64,000 nucleotides of DNA, taken from the NCBI RefSeq assembly GCF_014203955.1, contig NZ_JACHKA010000001.1, forward strand, positions 4,128,001 through 4,192,000, read 5' to 3'. Positions 1 through 7,788 of the stretch are shown here, piece after piece; the first letter of the stretch is position 1; each line of letters opens with the position of its first letter. A program made the position numbers and the translations under genes. The DNA is from Sphingobium lignivorans. GTDB lineage: Bacteria; Pseudomonadota; Alphaproteobacteria; Sphingomonadales; Sphingomonadaceae. The notes beneath the pieces are model-generated. The model saw only the letters and a program-made list of their open reading frames with translations. It had not been told where the DNA came from and did no database searches.

Positions 1-186
1 CTGCGCCGTCGCGGCCGTGTCCAGATAATGCCAGGGAGCCCCGTCCGCGGTGACGAGACCGGGGAAATCGGTCCGCAGGGCAGCGCCGTCTCTCGTCTGG
101 AGAGTCGCGCCGGAGAAACCGCGCCGCGATGCCCCAGCCATTTGCTGGACATTTCCGGACAGGAGATTCGCGCTCGCGCCGCTCAT
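1..186 (-). CDS. sufS: Cysteine desulfurase SufS, N-terminal fragment
   Basis: Only the first 62 codons are present; the gene runs off the left edge. SufS is the PLP-dependent cysteine desulfurase that supplies sulfur to the SufBCD scaffold. Reading the minus strand from the ATG at 186 gives a protein whose residues 52-62 read WHYLDTAATAQ, the motif near the N-terminus of class II (SufS/CsdA) desulfurases. The preceding 40 residues form a variable leader. The ATG overlaps the sufD stop as ATGA, so the two are translationally coupled. The catalytic lysine and cysteine lie outside the window. The assignment rests on this motif plus operon position. Confidence 0.85.
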   Translation of the reverse strand, partial: MSGASANLLSGNVQQMAGASRRGFSGATLQTRDGAALRTDFPGLVTADGAPWHYLDTAATAQ

Positions 187-935
187 GTCAGCGCCTCCAG
201 CCGGGCCCGCGCCACGGCCGCGAAGCGCGCCTGCTCGGCCTCGTCCGCGATGTCGTCGAACAGGCCCGCGATGAACGCTTCCAACAGCAGGGCCTTCGCT
301 CCCGCCGGATCGAGCCCGCGCGACGCCATGTAGAACAGCGCGGCCTCATCGAGCTGGCCGATGCTCGCGCCATGCGCGCATTTCACATCGTCGGCGAAGA
401 TTTCGAGTTCCGGCCGGGCATGGGCACTGGCGCCACGATCCAGCAGCATCGCCTTGAAGCTCTGCGACGCATCCGTCTTCTGCGCGTCGCGCGCGACGCG
501 GATCTGCCCGAGATAATTGGTCGTCGCCCGGCCGGCCGCGATGGCGCGCACGGTCTGCGCGCTGGTCGCCTCCGGCTCGGCATGGTTGAGCGTCGTCACC
601 AGCTCGATGGTCTGCGTGCCGCCGCCGATGAGCGCGGCCTTGAGTTCGAAATGGGCATGGCGGGCGAGCGTCACGTCGAATGTGACGCGGCCCAGCGCGC
701 CGCCGCTGTTCAGCAAGTGCACGGCCAGCGTGCCGCCCGCGCCGATCTCGACGACATGGTCAAGGATCACGCTCTCGCCCTCGGCGGCGTCCTGCAGCAG
801 CGCGAGCGTGCGCATTTCCCCTGGGGCGACGACGATCCGCTCCGGCGCGGCGCCCGGCCAAGCCCGCGCGGCCGCATCGATGTCGCTGTAGCGCCAGGCT
901 TCGTCGCGGCGGGTGGGGAGGGACAGGGCGGTCAT
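183..935 (-). CDS. sufD: Fe-S cluster assembly protein SufD
   Basis: A 250-residue SufD, shorter than the roughly 420-residue E. coli protein but of the compact length seen in sphingomonads. SufD pairs with SufB and two SufC ATPases to form the SufBC2D scaffold in the cytoplasm. The N-terminus has the family motif RRDEAWRYSD (about residues 9-18), and the C-terminal half keeps the beta-helix/CAHGASIGQLDEAALFY region seen in SufB/SufD proteins. I chose the ATG at 935, which overlaps the upstream stop as ATGA. A longer frame reaching 1121 has no support. It is followed by sufS with another ATGA overlap. Confidence 0.9.
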   Translation of the reverse strand: MTALSLPTRRDEAWRYSDIDAAARAWPGAAPERIVVAPGEMRTLALLQDAAEGESVILDHVVEIGAGGTLAVHLLNSGGALGRVTFDVTLARHAHFELKAALIGGGTQTIELVTTLNHAEPEATSAQTVRAIAAGRATTNYLGQIRVARDAQKTDASQSFKAMLLDRGASAHARPELEIFADDVKCAHGASIGQLDEAALFYMASRGLDPAGAKALLLEAFIAGLFDDIADEAEQARFAAVARARLEALT

Positions 936-1288
936 GCGACGCCTTTCCGCTTCTGCTTGCGAACGGCGGCCTGATAGCGCTTCAGCAGCTTGGGCCGTTC
1001 CGCCGCCACGCAGTCGGCCAACGCGGCCTGATTGGTCGCGCCCTTGCGCACGCATGTTCTCGTCACCTTGCACACCGCCGCATCGACGTTCGGAAAGCCG
1101 GTCGTATCGCTCAGCACGCAATGATCGCGTCCCTTCGCATCCCGCGTGACAGCAACCGTGATGCTGTTGAGCCTGCGCCCCAGCACGAGGATGTCCTCCC
1201 CGGTCTGCGGCTCGGCGGTAGCGGCCGGCTGGGCCGTTGCCGCCCAGGGCAGGGCCAGGCCGACAAGGAAGACGAGTGCCCGGCTCAC
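932..1288 (-). CDS. Unknown secreted four-cysteine protein inside the SUF operon
   Basis: A 118-residue protein of unknown function. Residues 1-19 are a clear Sec signal peptide (hydrophobic, ending ATAQP), followed by the motif EDILVLGRRL, a segment type often seen after the signal peptide in sphingomonad exported proteins. The mature part holds four cysteines, spaced as could form two disulfides, and ends in a very basic tail (KRYQAAVRKQKRK). It starts with GTG overlapping the sufC stop (GTGA), and its own stop overlaps the sufD start (ATGA), so it is locked into the SUF operon although predicted to act outside the cytoplasm. No family recognised. Confidence 0.8.
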   Translation of the reverse strand: MSRALVFLVGLALPWAATAQPAATAEPQTGEDILVLGRRLNSITVAVTRDAKGRDHCVLSDTTGFPNVDAAVCKVTRTCVRKGATNQAALADCVAAERPKLLKRYQAAVRKQKRKGVA

Positions 1289-2031
1289 GCTGCGATCACC
1301 TCCGCATAGCCTTCCTTCTCCAGCGCCAGCGCCAGTTCCGGCCCGCCGGACTTCACGATCCGGCCGGCAGCGAGGACATGCACGAAGTCCGGCTTCACAT
1401 AATCGAGCAGCCGCTGATAATGGGTGATGAGCAGCACGGCCTTGCCCGGCGCGCGCATGATCGCGTTGATGCCCGCGCCGACGGTCTTGAGCGCATCGAT
1501 GTCGAGGCCGCTGTCCGTCTCGTCGAGGATCGCGAGCTTCGGGTCGAGAATGCCCATCTGCACCATTTCCGCGCGCTTCTTCTCACCGCCGGAAAAACCG
1601 ACATTCACGGGCCGCTTGAGCATCTCCATGTCCATGCCGAGGAGCGCCGCCTTCTCGCGCGCCAGCCGCAGGAAGTCGGCGGCGGAGAGCGGTGCCTCGC
1701 CCCGTGCCGTGCGCTGGCTGTTCAGCGCCTCGCGCAGGAACTGGACATTGGAAACGCCGGGAATTTCGACCGGATACTGGAAGCCGAGGAACAGCCCCGC
1801 AGCGGCGCGCTCGTGCGGCGCCATCTCCAGCAGGTCCGCACCCTCGAAGTGCACTGCGCCTTGCGTCGCCTCATAGCCGGGGCGGCCGCCGAGCGTGTAG
1901 GCCAGCGTGGACTTGCCAGCCCCGTTGGGACCCATGATGGCATGGATCTCCCCGGCATTGATAGCGAGCGACAGGCCCTTGAGGATCGGCTTGCCGTCGA
2001 TTTCGGTGTGGAGATCGTCGATCCGGAGCAT
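1285..2031 (-). CDS. sufC: SUF system ABC-type ATPase SufC
   Basis: A 248-residue soluble ABC ATPase that powers the SufBC2D Fe-S scaffold. The Walker A GPNGAGKST is at residues 34-42, the signature FSGGEKKRAEM near 150, and Walker B is followed by the SufC-typical DETDSGLDID. Length matches E. coli SufC (248). It lacks membrane segments, which separates it from transport ATPases. The ATG at 2031 overlaps the upstream stop as TGATG, and the downstream gene starts inside its stop codon. Function is confident. Confidence 0.97.
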   Translation of the reverse strand: MLRIDDLHTEIDGKPILKGLSLAINAGEIHAIMGPNGAGKSTLAYTLGGRPGYEATQGAVHFEGADLLEMAPHERAAAGLFLGFQYPVEIPGVSNVQFLREALNSQRTARGEAPLSAADFLRLAREKAALLGMDMEMLKRPVNVGFSGGEKKRAEMVQMGILDPKLAILDETDSGLDIDALKTVGAGINAIMRAPGKAVLLITHYQRLLDYVKPDFVHVLAAGRIVKSGGPELALALEKEGYAEVIAA

Positions 2032-2498
2032 CAGGCCGCCCCTTCCTTCTCATGCGCGCGAATGAGCGTGCGCGCGGTCCAGAAAGCCATGTCGCGCACG
2101 TCGCCCGGCGCGGGGAACAGCGTGTCGATATGCCGCTTGATCGGCATATAGGGCCACCAGTCGGCGTCCGGCTCCGGCGCGCCCTTCTCCAGAAGGCTCA
2201 CGACAAATTCGCTCACCGGCCCCATCCGGGCGAGGTTGGGCGCCTTCGCCTTATGAAAGGCCTTGTCGGTGCGAAGCCGCTCGGTGAAAGCCGCGTCACC
2301 CTTGGCCAGCGCGTCCCGGCACTCGGCCTGATAGGCATCGAGGTCGCCGAAGTCCTTGACGGCGCGCGGCTGAAGCTCGCCCTCCTCCAGCTCATAATCC
2401 TCGGTCAGGATGCGGATCGCGGCCGTCCATGACTGGCCATTGCCGACATCCTCCGCGAAATCGGCGAGGGCATCCTGGATATCGTCTTCGTCGCTCAA
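2031..2498 (-). CDS. Unknown acidic cytoplasmic protein between sufB and sufC
   Basis: A 155-residue soluble protein with no signal peptide, no membrane segment and a single cysteine. The N-terminal 50 residues are strongly acidic and predicted helical; a conserved-looking aromatic stretch DADWWPYMPIKRHID lies near residues 112-126. I do not recognise the family. It lies 182 bp after sufB, past a palindromic repeat, and its stop overlaps the sufC start (TGATG), so it is probably co-translated with SufC. A role in scaffold assembly or regulation is only inference from position. Confidence 0.8.
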   Translation of the reverse strand: MSDEDDIQDALADFAEDVGNGQSWTAAIRILTEDYELEEGELQPRAVKDFGDLDAYQAECRDALAKGDAAFTERLRTDKAFHKAKAPNLARMGPVSEFVVSLLEKGAPEPDADWWPYMPIKRHIDTLFPAPGDVRDMAFWTARTLIRAHEKEGAA

Positions 2499-2574
2499 TT
2501 TTCAGTCCTTCAAACGTCTTTGCCCGGGCACGCCTTCGCTGGCGTGAGGCCCTCTTCTCGATTGAAACATCCTG

Positions 2575-2659
2575 CGTCACCCCGGACTTGATCCGGGGTC
2601 CAGCTGCCCGCGCCGCCGCGCCAGAACAAGCGGGATGCCGGATCCAGTCCGGCATGACG
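2575..2659. repeat. Palindromic intergenic repeat (REP-like, two hairpins)
   Basis: An imperfect 85-bp inverted repeat that begins CGTCACCCCGGACTTGATCC and ends in a complementary GGCATGACG. It contains two nested hairpins: CCCCGGA/TCCGGGG with a CTTGA loop (2580-2598) and ATGCCGGA/TCCGGCAT with a TCCAG loop (2635-2655). Elements of this form (rigid 'CCCCGGACTTGATCCGGGG' cores) are dispersed between genes in many alphaproteobacterial genomes. Here it separates sufB from the rest of the operon and could fold in the mRNA to stabilise the sufB end or reduce read-through. One copy seen in this window. Confidence 0.75.
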
Positions 2660-2679
2660 TTGGGAGAAACCGCAGGAAA

Positions 2680-4155
2680 TCACCCCACCGATCCTTCGAG
2701 GCTGATCCCCAAAAGCTTCTGCGCTTCCACCGCGAACTCCATCGGCAGCTGCTGGAGCACTTCCTTGGCGAAGCCGTTGACGATGAGGCTCACCGCCGCT
2801 TCCTGGTCGAGCCCGCGCTGCATGGCGTAGAAAAGCTGGTCGTCGCTGATCTTGCTCGTCGTCGCTTCATGCTCGACCACGGCGCTGGGGTTCTTCACCT
2901 CGATATAGGGCACGGTGTGGGCGCCGCACCGGTCGCCCAGCAGCAGCGAATCGCACTGGGTGAAGTTGCGCGCGCCATCGGCATTGGCGGCCATGCGGAC
3001 GAGACCACGATAGGTGCCGTTGGAGCGGCCGGCGCTGATCCCCTTCGACACAATCGTCGAGCGGGTATTTTTACCGTTATGGATCATTTTCGTGCCCGTA
3101 TCCGCCTGCTGGCGATTGTTGGTCACGGCCACGGAATAGAACTCGCCGACGCTGTTCTCGCCGTTCAGCACGCAGCTGGGATATTTCCAGGTGATGGCGC
3201 TGCCGGTTTCCACCTGCGTCCAGCTCACCTTGCTGTTGCGCCCCTGGCAAAGCGCGCGCTTGGTGACGAAATTGTAGATGCCGCCGCGCCCTTCCGCATC
3301 GCCCGGATACCAGTTCTGCACGGTGCTGTACTTGATCTCGGCATCGTCCAGCGCGACCAGCTCGACCACAGCGGCATGGAGCTGGTTCTCGTCGCGCTGG
3401 GGCGCGGTGCAGCCTTCCAGATAGGAGACGTAGCTGCCCTTGTCCGCGACGATCAGCGTGCGCTCGAACTGGCCGGTATTCTCCGCATTGATGCGGAAAT
3501 AGGTGGAGAGCTCCATCGGGCAGCGCACGCCCTCGGGAATGTAGACGAACGTCCCGTCCGAGAAGACGGCGCAGTTCAGCGCGGCGAAGTAATTGTCCTG
3601 CATGGGCACGACCTTGCCGAGCCACTTGCGAACCAGATCGGGAAATTCGCGGATCGCCTCGCTGATCGAGCGGAAGATCACGCCCGCCTCTTCCAGCTCC
3701 TTGCGGAAAGTGGTGGCGACGGAGACGCTGTCGAACACCGCATCGACCGCGACCCTGCGCGAGCCCGCCACATTGGCGAGCACTTTCTGCTCCTCAAGAG
3801 GAATGCCGAGCTTCTCGTAGGTACGACGAATCTCGGGATCCAGCTCATCCAGGCTCGCCAGCTCCGCCTTCTTGCGGGGCGCGGCATAATAATAGGCGTC
3901 CTGATAGTCGATCGGCGGGACATTGAGCTTGGCCCAGTCCGGCGGAACCATCGTCAGCCAATGGCGATAGGCCTTGAGCCGCCAGTCCAGCATCCATTCC
4001 GGTTCATTCTTCTTGTCCGAAATGAACCGGACCGTATCTTCAGACAGCCCCTTTGGCGCGAAGTCCTGTTCGATGTCGGATACGAAGCCCCACTCATAGT
4101 CGCTCACCTTGCGGGCGGCGGCGAGAGCCTCGGCATTCTTGACCTGCGCACTCAT
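2680..4155 (-). CDS. sufB: Fe-S cluster assembly scaffold SufB
   Basis: A 491-residue SufB, close to the 495 residues of the E. coli protein. It is the core subunit of the SufBC2D scaffold on which Fe-S clusters are built. The C-terminal region carries GDRCGAHT, whose cysteine corresponds to the essential Cys405 of E. coli SufB, followed by HEATTSKI and [10 protein letters not shown] motifs. The ATG at 4155 overlaps the regulator's stop as ATGA; longer readings to 4548 run through the regulator in another frame and are rejected. It is first of the structural genes and is followed by a palindromic repeat. Confidence 0.97.
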   Translation of the reverse strand: MSAQVKNAEALAAARKVSDYEWGFVSDIEQDFAPKGLSEDTVRFISDKKNEPEWMLDWRLKAYRHWLTMVPPDWAKLNVPPIDYQDAYYYAAPRKKAELASLDELDPEIRRTYEKLGIPLEEQKVLANVAGSRRVAVDAVFDSVSVATTFRKELEEAGVIFRSISEAIREFPDLVRKWLGKVVPMQDNYFAALNCAVFSDGTFVYIPEGVRCPMELSTYFRINAENTGQFERTLIVADKGSYVSYLEGCTAPQRDENQLHAAVVELVALDDAEIKYSTVQNWYPGDAEGRGGIYNFVTKRALCQGRNSKVSWTQVETGSAITWKYPSCVLNGENSVGEFYSVAVTNNRQQADTGTKMIHNGKNTRSTIVSKGISAGRSNGTYRGLVRMAANADGARNFTQCDSLLLGDRCGAHTVPYIEVKNPSAVVEHEATTSKISDDQLFYAMQRGLDQEAAVSLIVNGFAKEVLQQLPMEFAVEAQKLLGISLEGSVG

Positions 4156-4607
4156 TGAACCGTCTCCATCGCGGGATCTTCGGCGATCGGCTGCTGCGCG
4201 GGAATCGCGATCAGCTGAGCCAGAGTCACCTGGGTGAGCGCCCCGCGCACCAGCGCGTTGACGCCTTGCCAATGCGGGCGAATCGCGCAGGGGCGATCCA
4301 GCGCGCAGCAGTCCGAGCCCTCGGCATCCAGGCAGGCGGTGAGCGCGATCGGGCCGTCCACCGCCTCTATGATGTCCGCCAGCGTGATCGCCGCGGCCGG
4401 CCGGGCGAGCTTGATGCCGCCACCGCTGCCGCGCGTTGCACGGATCAGCCCAGCGCGGCCGAGCAGGCTCGCAAGCTTCTGCCCCGTCGGCACGGGAATG
4501 CCCGCCTCCTGCGCAAGGCTCGCGGCATTGGCCCGCGCGCCACCGCAATGGGTGGCGGCCGCGCGCATCATCAACACGGCATAATCGGCGAGGCTGGACA
4601 GGCGCAT
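4152..4607 (-). CDS. Rrf2-family SUF operon regulator (IscR-like)
   Basis: A 151-residue Rrf2-family transcription factor of the 'SUF system Fe-S assembly regulator' type. The N-terminus [14 protein letters not shown] and the winged-helix residues through [18 protein letters not shown] are typical. Cysteines at [18 protein letters not shown] (about residues 92-108) match the cluster-binding region of IscR, so Fe-S-dependent DNA binding is likely. It heads the operon and its stop overlaps sufB. A 23-bp palindrome resembling an IscR type-1 site lies 17 bp upstream of its start, which suggests autoregulation. Confidence 0.93.
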   Translation of the reverse strand: MRLSSLADYAVLMMRAAATHCGGARANAASLAQEAGIPVPTGQKLASLLGRAGLIRATRGSGGGIKLARPAAAITLADIIEAVDGPIALTACLDAEGSDCCALDRPCAIRPHWQGVNALVRGALTQVTLAQLIAIPAQQPIAEDPAMETVQ

Positions 4608-4623
4608 TTGCGAACGTTTCTCA

Positions 4624-4646
4624 AATCGGACTAATTCACTCTGATT
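4624..4646. promoter_or_regulatory. IscR-type palindromic operator upstream of the SUF operon
   Basis: Plus-strand sequence AATCGGACT-AATTC-ACTCTGATT: two 9-bp arms matching at 7 of 9 positions around a 5-bp AT-rich centre. It lies 17 bp before the regulator ATG. The centre fits the RWWWY spacer and the GACT...A-TC halves fit the known IscR type-1 consensus. Binding by the adjacent Rrf2 protein is inference. Confidence 0.6.
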
Positions 4647-4694
4647 GGCACATGGGACTGTCGCGGCGCTAAATCAACCCGAAATTGCGCGCCC

Positions 4695-4743
4695 CGCCTC
4701 GCCTTCGCCCCGGCGTGACCGCAGGGACACGGCGAGCGAGGCG
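4695..4743 (-). terminator. Possible hairpin terminator after the GNAT gene
   Basis: Arms CGCCTCGC and GCGAGGCG, with further partial pairing inside, lie downstream of the minus-strand GNAT gene and just before the SUF promoter region. There is no strong T-run (only AATTTCGGG follows on the minus strand), so it may be a weak or Rho-assisted stop. Confidence 0.3.
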
Positions 4744-4828
4744 CGGAAGGGCCTGCCCCGTTGTTTGCTCCTGCCGGCCCCGTCAGCTTTTCGATTTGCC
4801 GGCGCCTGGCGATCAGTCCCGCAGCGAA

Positions 4829-5359
4829 CTATCCGGGGATTGCCCGCGTCATCCAGCGAGCACGATCGCCATAGGTCGCAACCTTGGCCGCGAGGCCGGG
4901 TGAAACCGCGTCTTCGACGAAGCCAAGCGCGCGCCAGTAATCCGCTGCCCCTTCAACCGCGATCAGTTCCGCGCTGCGGATGCCGTCCCGCGCGGCCAGT
5001 TCGAATACCCGCATGACGAGGCTCCGGCCCACGCCGAGGCCGCGCCCCGATGACGACACTGCAAGATCGTGAATGAACAGCACCTCGCGCGGCCCACCAT
5101 CGGCAAGAACCGCGCCCACTGGCGGCGGCGACTCGCCGCGCCAGCCATGCGCAAGGAGATAGCCGAGGATAGCCTGTTCGCGCGGGCCTTCGCGCAGGGC
5201 AGCGAGGCAATATGAATCTGCGAGGGTGAGCCGGCTGAGGAAAGGCGCCGCCTCCTCGATCAGGAAAGCGGGATAAGATTCGGACTGGATCGCGAGCGCG
5301 GAAGGCAGGTCCCGAGGCCTGAGCGTTTCGATCGAGAAGGCGGGTGTCTCACGGGACAT
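4829..5359 (-). CDS. GNAT-family N-acetyltransferase
   Basis: A 176-residue protein with the GNAT fold. Two features identify it: HDLAVSSSGRGLGVGRSLVMRV (split near residues 95-118; contains the acetyl-CoA pyrophosphate-binding R/Q-x-x-G-x-G/A loop) and the C-terminal YWRALGFVEDAV, where the tyrosine and GF pair are family hallmarks. The substrate cannot be inferred. It ends 180 bp before the SUF regulator and starts 24 bp after the stop of the AraC gene on the same strand, so the two may be co-transcribed. Confidence 0.85.
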   Translation of the reverse strand: MSRETPAFSIETLRPRDLPSALAIQSESYPAFLIEEAAPFLSRLTLADSYCLAALREGPREQAILGYLLAHGWRGESPPPVGAVLADGGPREVLFIHDLAVSSSGRGLGVGRSLVMRVFELAARDGIRSAELIAVEGAADYWRALGFVEDAVSPGLAAKVATYGDRARWMTRAIPG

Positions 5360-5383
5360 GACGACTTATCGCAGGGGCCTGCC

Positions 5384-6262
5384 CTAGCTGATCCGACTCA
5401 ACCGGGCGATCTCGCCCTTGATATCCGCGCGGTTCATCGAGAGGCGGATGACGATGCTGGCGCGCTCCCGCAGCTCGGTCGGCGTCAGGCCAGTGAAATG
5501 CTTGATCTCGCGGATGAAATGAGACTGGTCGTAAAAGACATCGCCACCCACTTCGCTCCAGTCCAGCTCTTCGCGCGCCAACGCCTGAGCGCAGCGCAGC
5601 GCGCGATATTTGCGCGCCAGATATTTGGGCGGCGCGCCGTAAAGCCGGTTGCACCAGCGCGCGATCTGCCGCGCGGAGAGGCCCGTGGCATCCTGCAGGG
5701 CGTCCACCCGTGGGGACTGCTCCGCGGCGAGCCAGCGATCGGTCTCCTCGATGAACCGCCGCTCGCCACTTGAAACCGGATGGAGCTGGCCGCGGATGAA
5801 GGTCCAGAAGGCCTCCGCCGCCTTGTTCGGATCCTCGATGGACCGCAGGACCAGCAGCATGTCGCGCCAGACCGGGCCGAATCGCACCGTGAGATCGGAG
5901 GCATCGTCGGCCGCCCCGTCCGCATCGCCGGCGCGCAGGGCCGCCCAGCCGAGCGGCAGGACCGTGACGCCGACGACCTGCATGGGCCCCATCACATCGA
6001 AATGCGTTGCCATGCTGGTCGGCCCGAGCAGGCAGCATTCCGGCGTCTCCACCGTGCGGCCATCACTGAACAGATAATTGCCGGTTCCGGCGAGCATGAA
6101 GCGAATCTGCGCGAAGTCCGCCCGCGTATGGTCGGCCACGCGCGGCTGGTCCGCCGTGAACAGATACATGGCACCGAAATGGCTCGCCAGATCGGCCGGA
6201 GGAACGAAGTAGCTGAGCGCGACCATGTTGGCCGCATCCGCGACGGAGAATCTGTGACGCAT
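5384..6262 (-). CDS. AraC-family transcriptional regulator
   Basis: A 292-residue regulator. The C-terminal third (about residues 185-275) is an AraC/XylS double helix-turn-helix, recognisable in ATGLSARQIARWCNRLYG and in DQSHFIREIKHFTGLTPTEL. The N-terminal 170 residues form a ligand or partner domain with no clear relative. The ATG at 6262 is used. Upstream on the same strand lies a strong intrinsic-terminator hairpin (6411-6450), so this gene may be preceded by a small RNA or have an attenuated leader. Its targets are unknown; the neighbouring GNAT gene is a candidate. Confidence 0.9.
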   Translation of the reverse strand: MRHRFSVADAANMVALSYFVPPADLASHFGAMYLFTADQPRVADHTRADFAQIRFMLAGTGNYLFSDGRTVETPECCLLGPTSMATHFDVMGPMQVVGVTVLPLGWAALRAGDADGAADDASDLTVRFGPVWRDMLLVLRSIEDPNKAAEAFWTFIRGQLHPVSSGERRFIEETDRWLAAEQSPRVDALQDATGLSARQIARWCNRLYGAPPKYLARKYRALRCAQALAREELDWSEVGGDVFYDQSHFIREIKHFTGLTPTELRERASIVIRLSMNRADIKGEIARLSRIS

Positions 6263-6388
6263 GCGCGACCCTGACCACTCCTAGAGAAAGATGACGGTCG
6301 AACCCTCAGCGCGGCAGGTTCGGAACTCCGGAAAGGCGGCAGGAGTATGGCTAACGCATGCCCCCCAATCAGGAAATGCGACTTTCGC

Positions 6389-6481
6389 ATGAATCCGAGG
6401 TCAAGAAAACGAAAAAAGCGGTTCAGCCGGCAAAAGCCGGCCGAACCGCCGAAGTGCAAGGTCTCTAAGCCGGACGACTGA
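6389..6481 (+). CDS. Possible 30-residue basic peptide (doubtful)
   Basis: An ATG-initiated frame on the plus strand encodes a Lys/Arg-rich peptide beginning MNPRSRKRKKRFSRQKP and ending VSKPDD. There is no good ribosome binding site, and the frame passes through the hairpin that also looks like a minus-strand terminator. Composition could be chance. Recorded because it lies in a 380-bp stretch otherwise without a gene. Confidence 0.15.
   Translation: MNPRSRKRKKRFSRQKPAEPPKCKVSKPDD
6411..6450 (-). terminator. Strong intrinsic terminator on the minus strand
   Basis: Arms GCGGTTCAGCCGGC (6418-6431) and GCCGGCCGAACCGC (6436-6449) pair at 13 of 14 positions around an AAAA loop. On the minus strand the hairpin is followed directly by CTTTTTTC and then GTTTTC. 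No annotated minus-strand gene ends here; the next upstream minus-strand gene is RHH at 8753. It therefore ends an unannotated transcript or acts as an attenuator ahead of the AraC gene. Confidence 0.65.
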
Positions 6482-6510
6482 GAGCCCTTCGGGTCGCAAG
6501 ATTTGCTTAA
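6411..6510 (-). ncRNA. Candidate small RNA or attenuator leader
   Basis: Minus-strand sequence ending at the terminator above contains two more possible hairpins: CCCGAAGGG (near 6486-6494) and a CTCT...AGAG pairing with a GTCGTCC-containing loop. Together these give a compact ~95-nt structured transcript. The 5' end is a guess; I see no convincing -35/-10 pair. It could be a trans-acting small RNA, or the 5' leader of the AraC-family gene 150 bp further on. No known RNA family recognised. Confidence 0.35.
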
Positions 6511-6642
6511 CCTGATTCGCGGACGCAGGATTGGACGGAATCGTCATGCGCACGCTCGGTGCGACGACCGGCGGAAAAACCCCCTCCTGGACGACATCCG
6601 CACGCCTTTGACGACGGCAGCAGCCACTGGCATAGCCACGCG

Positions 6643-7677
6643 ATGTATCGACTGCTCCGCCCCCTGCTTTTCTCCTTCGAAGCGGAAAAGGCGCATCGCC
6701 TCGCGATCGCCGCGCTCAAACTGCCGCTGCCGGCCGCACCGCCGCCCGATCCGATCCTGCGCCAGCGGCTGTTCGGTCTCGATTTCGCGAGCCCCGTGGG
6801 CCTCGCCGCCGGCTTCGACAAGGATGGCGAGATCGCGCATCGCATGGATCGGCTGGGCTTCGGCTTTGCGGAGCTGGGAACGCTCACGCCGCTGCCGCAG
6901 CCCGGCAATCCGCGCCCGCGCCTGTTCCGGCTGGAAGCGGACCGGGCCGTCATCAATCGCATGGGCTTCAACAATGGCGGTCAGGCCGCCGCCTGCGCGC
7001 GCCTCGCAGGGCACCGGGTACCCGCCGGCTTCGTGCTTGGCGTCAACATCGGCGCCAACAAGGATTCGGCGGACCGGATCGCCGACTATGAAGCCGGCGT
7101 GCGCGCCATGGCGCCGCATGCCGCCTATCTGACGGTCAACATCTCCTCGCCGAACACGCCGGGCCTGCGCGCGCTGCAGGACCGCGGTGCGCTGGACGCG
7201 CTGCTTGGCCGCGTGATGGCCGCGCGCGCCGGCGATGGGCCACCCATCCTCCTCAAGGTCGCGCCCGATCTCGAGCCGGCGGATATCGACGACATTGCCG
7301 AACTGAGCCTTCATCACCGGATCGACGGGCTCATCATCAGCAACACGACCATCAGCCGGCCGCCGCTGCGCTCCCGTCATGCCGGCGAAGCGGGCGGCCT
7401 CTCGGGGGCGCCGCTGCACGATCTCGCGCTCCAGCGGCTGCGCGATTTCCGCCGGCGGCTGGGCGACCGCCTGCCGCTGGTCGGCGCGGGCGGCATCGGC
7501 GACGCGGATCAGGCCTATGCCCGCATCCGCGCCGGGGCGAGCCTCGTCCAGCTCTACTCGGCGCTGCTCTATGAGGGCCCCTGGCTTCCCGCACGCATCG
7601 GCCGCGGGCTCGCTGCGCGTCTCCGGCGGGACGGCTTTGCGTCCGTCGCGGACGCGGTAGGCGTCGACGCCGACTGA
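6643..7677 (+). CDS. pyrD: Dihydroorotate dehydrogenase (quinone), class 2
   Basis: A 344-residue class 2 PyrD that oxidises dihydroorotate to orotate in pyrimidine synthesis, passing electrons via FMN to quinone at the inner membrane. The N-terminal MYRLLRPLLFSFEAEKAHRL is the membrane-associating helix of class 2 enzymes. Further on come the NPGNPRPR-type loop, NRMGFNNGG, NISSPNTPGLR and the FMN-binding VGAGGI. Class 1 enzymes lack the N-terminal helix. I chose the ATG at 6643; an earlier frame start at 6559 adds 28 residues not found in the family. Confidence 0.96.
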   Translation: MYRLLRPLLFSFEAEKAHRLAIAALKLPLPAAPPPDPILRQRLFGLDFASPVGLAAGFDKDGEIAHRMDRLGFGFAELGTLTPLPQPGNPRPRLFRLEADRAVINRMGFNNGGQAAACARLAGHRVPAGFVLGVNIGANKDSADRIADYEAGVRAMAPHAAYLTVNISSPNTPGLRALQDRGALDALLGRVMAARAGDGPPILLKVAPDLEPADIDDIAELSLHHRIDGLIISNTTISRPPLRSRHAGEAGGLSGAPLHDLALQRLRDFRRRLGDRLPLVGAGGIGDADQAYARIRAGASLVQLYSALLYEGPWLPARIGRGLAARLRRDGFASVADAVGVDAD

Positions 7678-7788
7678 CGGCGGCACGGTACGGAGCCCCC
7701 ATCGCCCGGTTGATCCCGCTCGGCCCCGCCGATAAGGAGAGGCGCGCGTCCCCGCGCTCCAGCTCCCCTGCCAGGAAGGGATTCCCGT

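Noticed and set aside
2635-4158. 507-codon plus-strand frame opposite sufB
   Set aside because: Antisense shadow of a strongly conserved gene.
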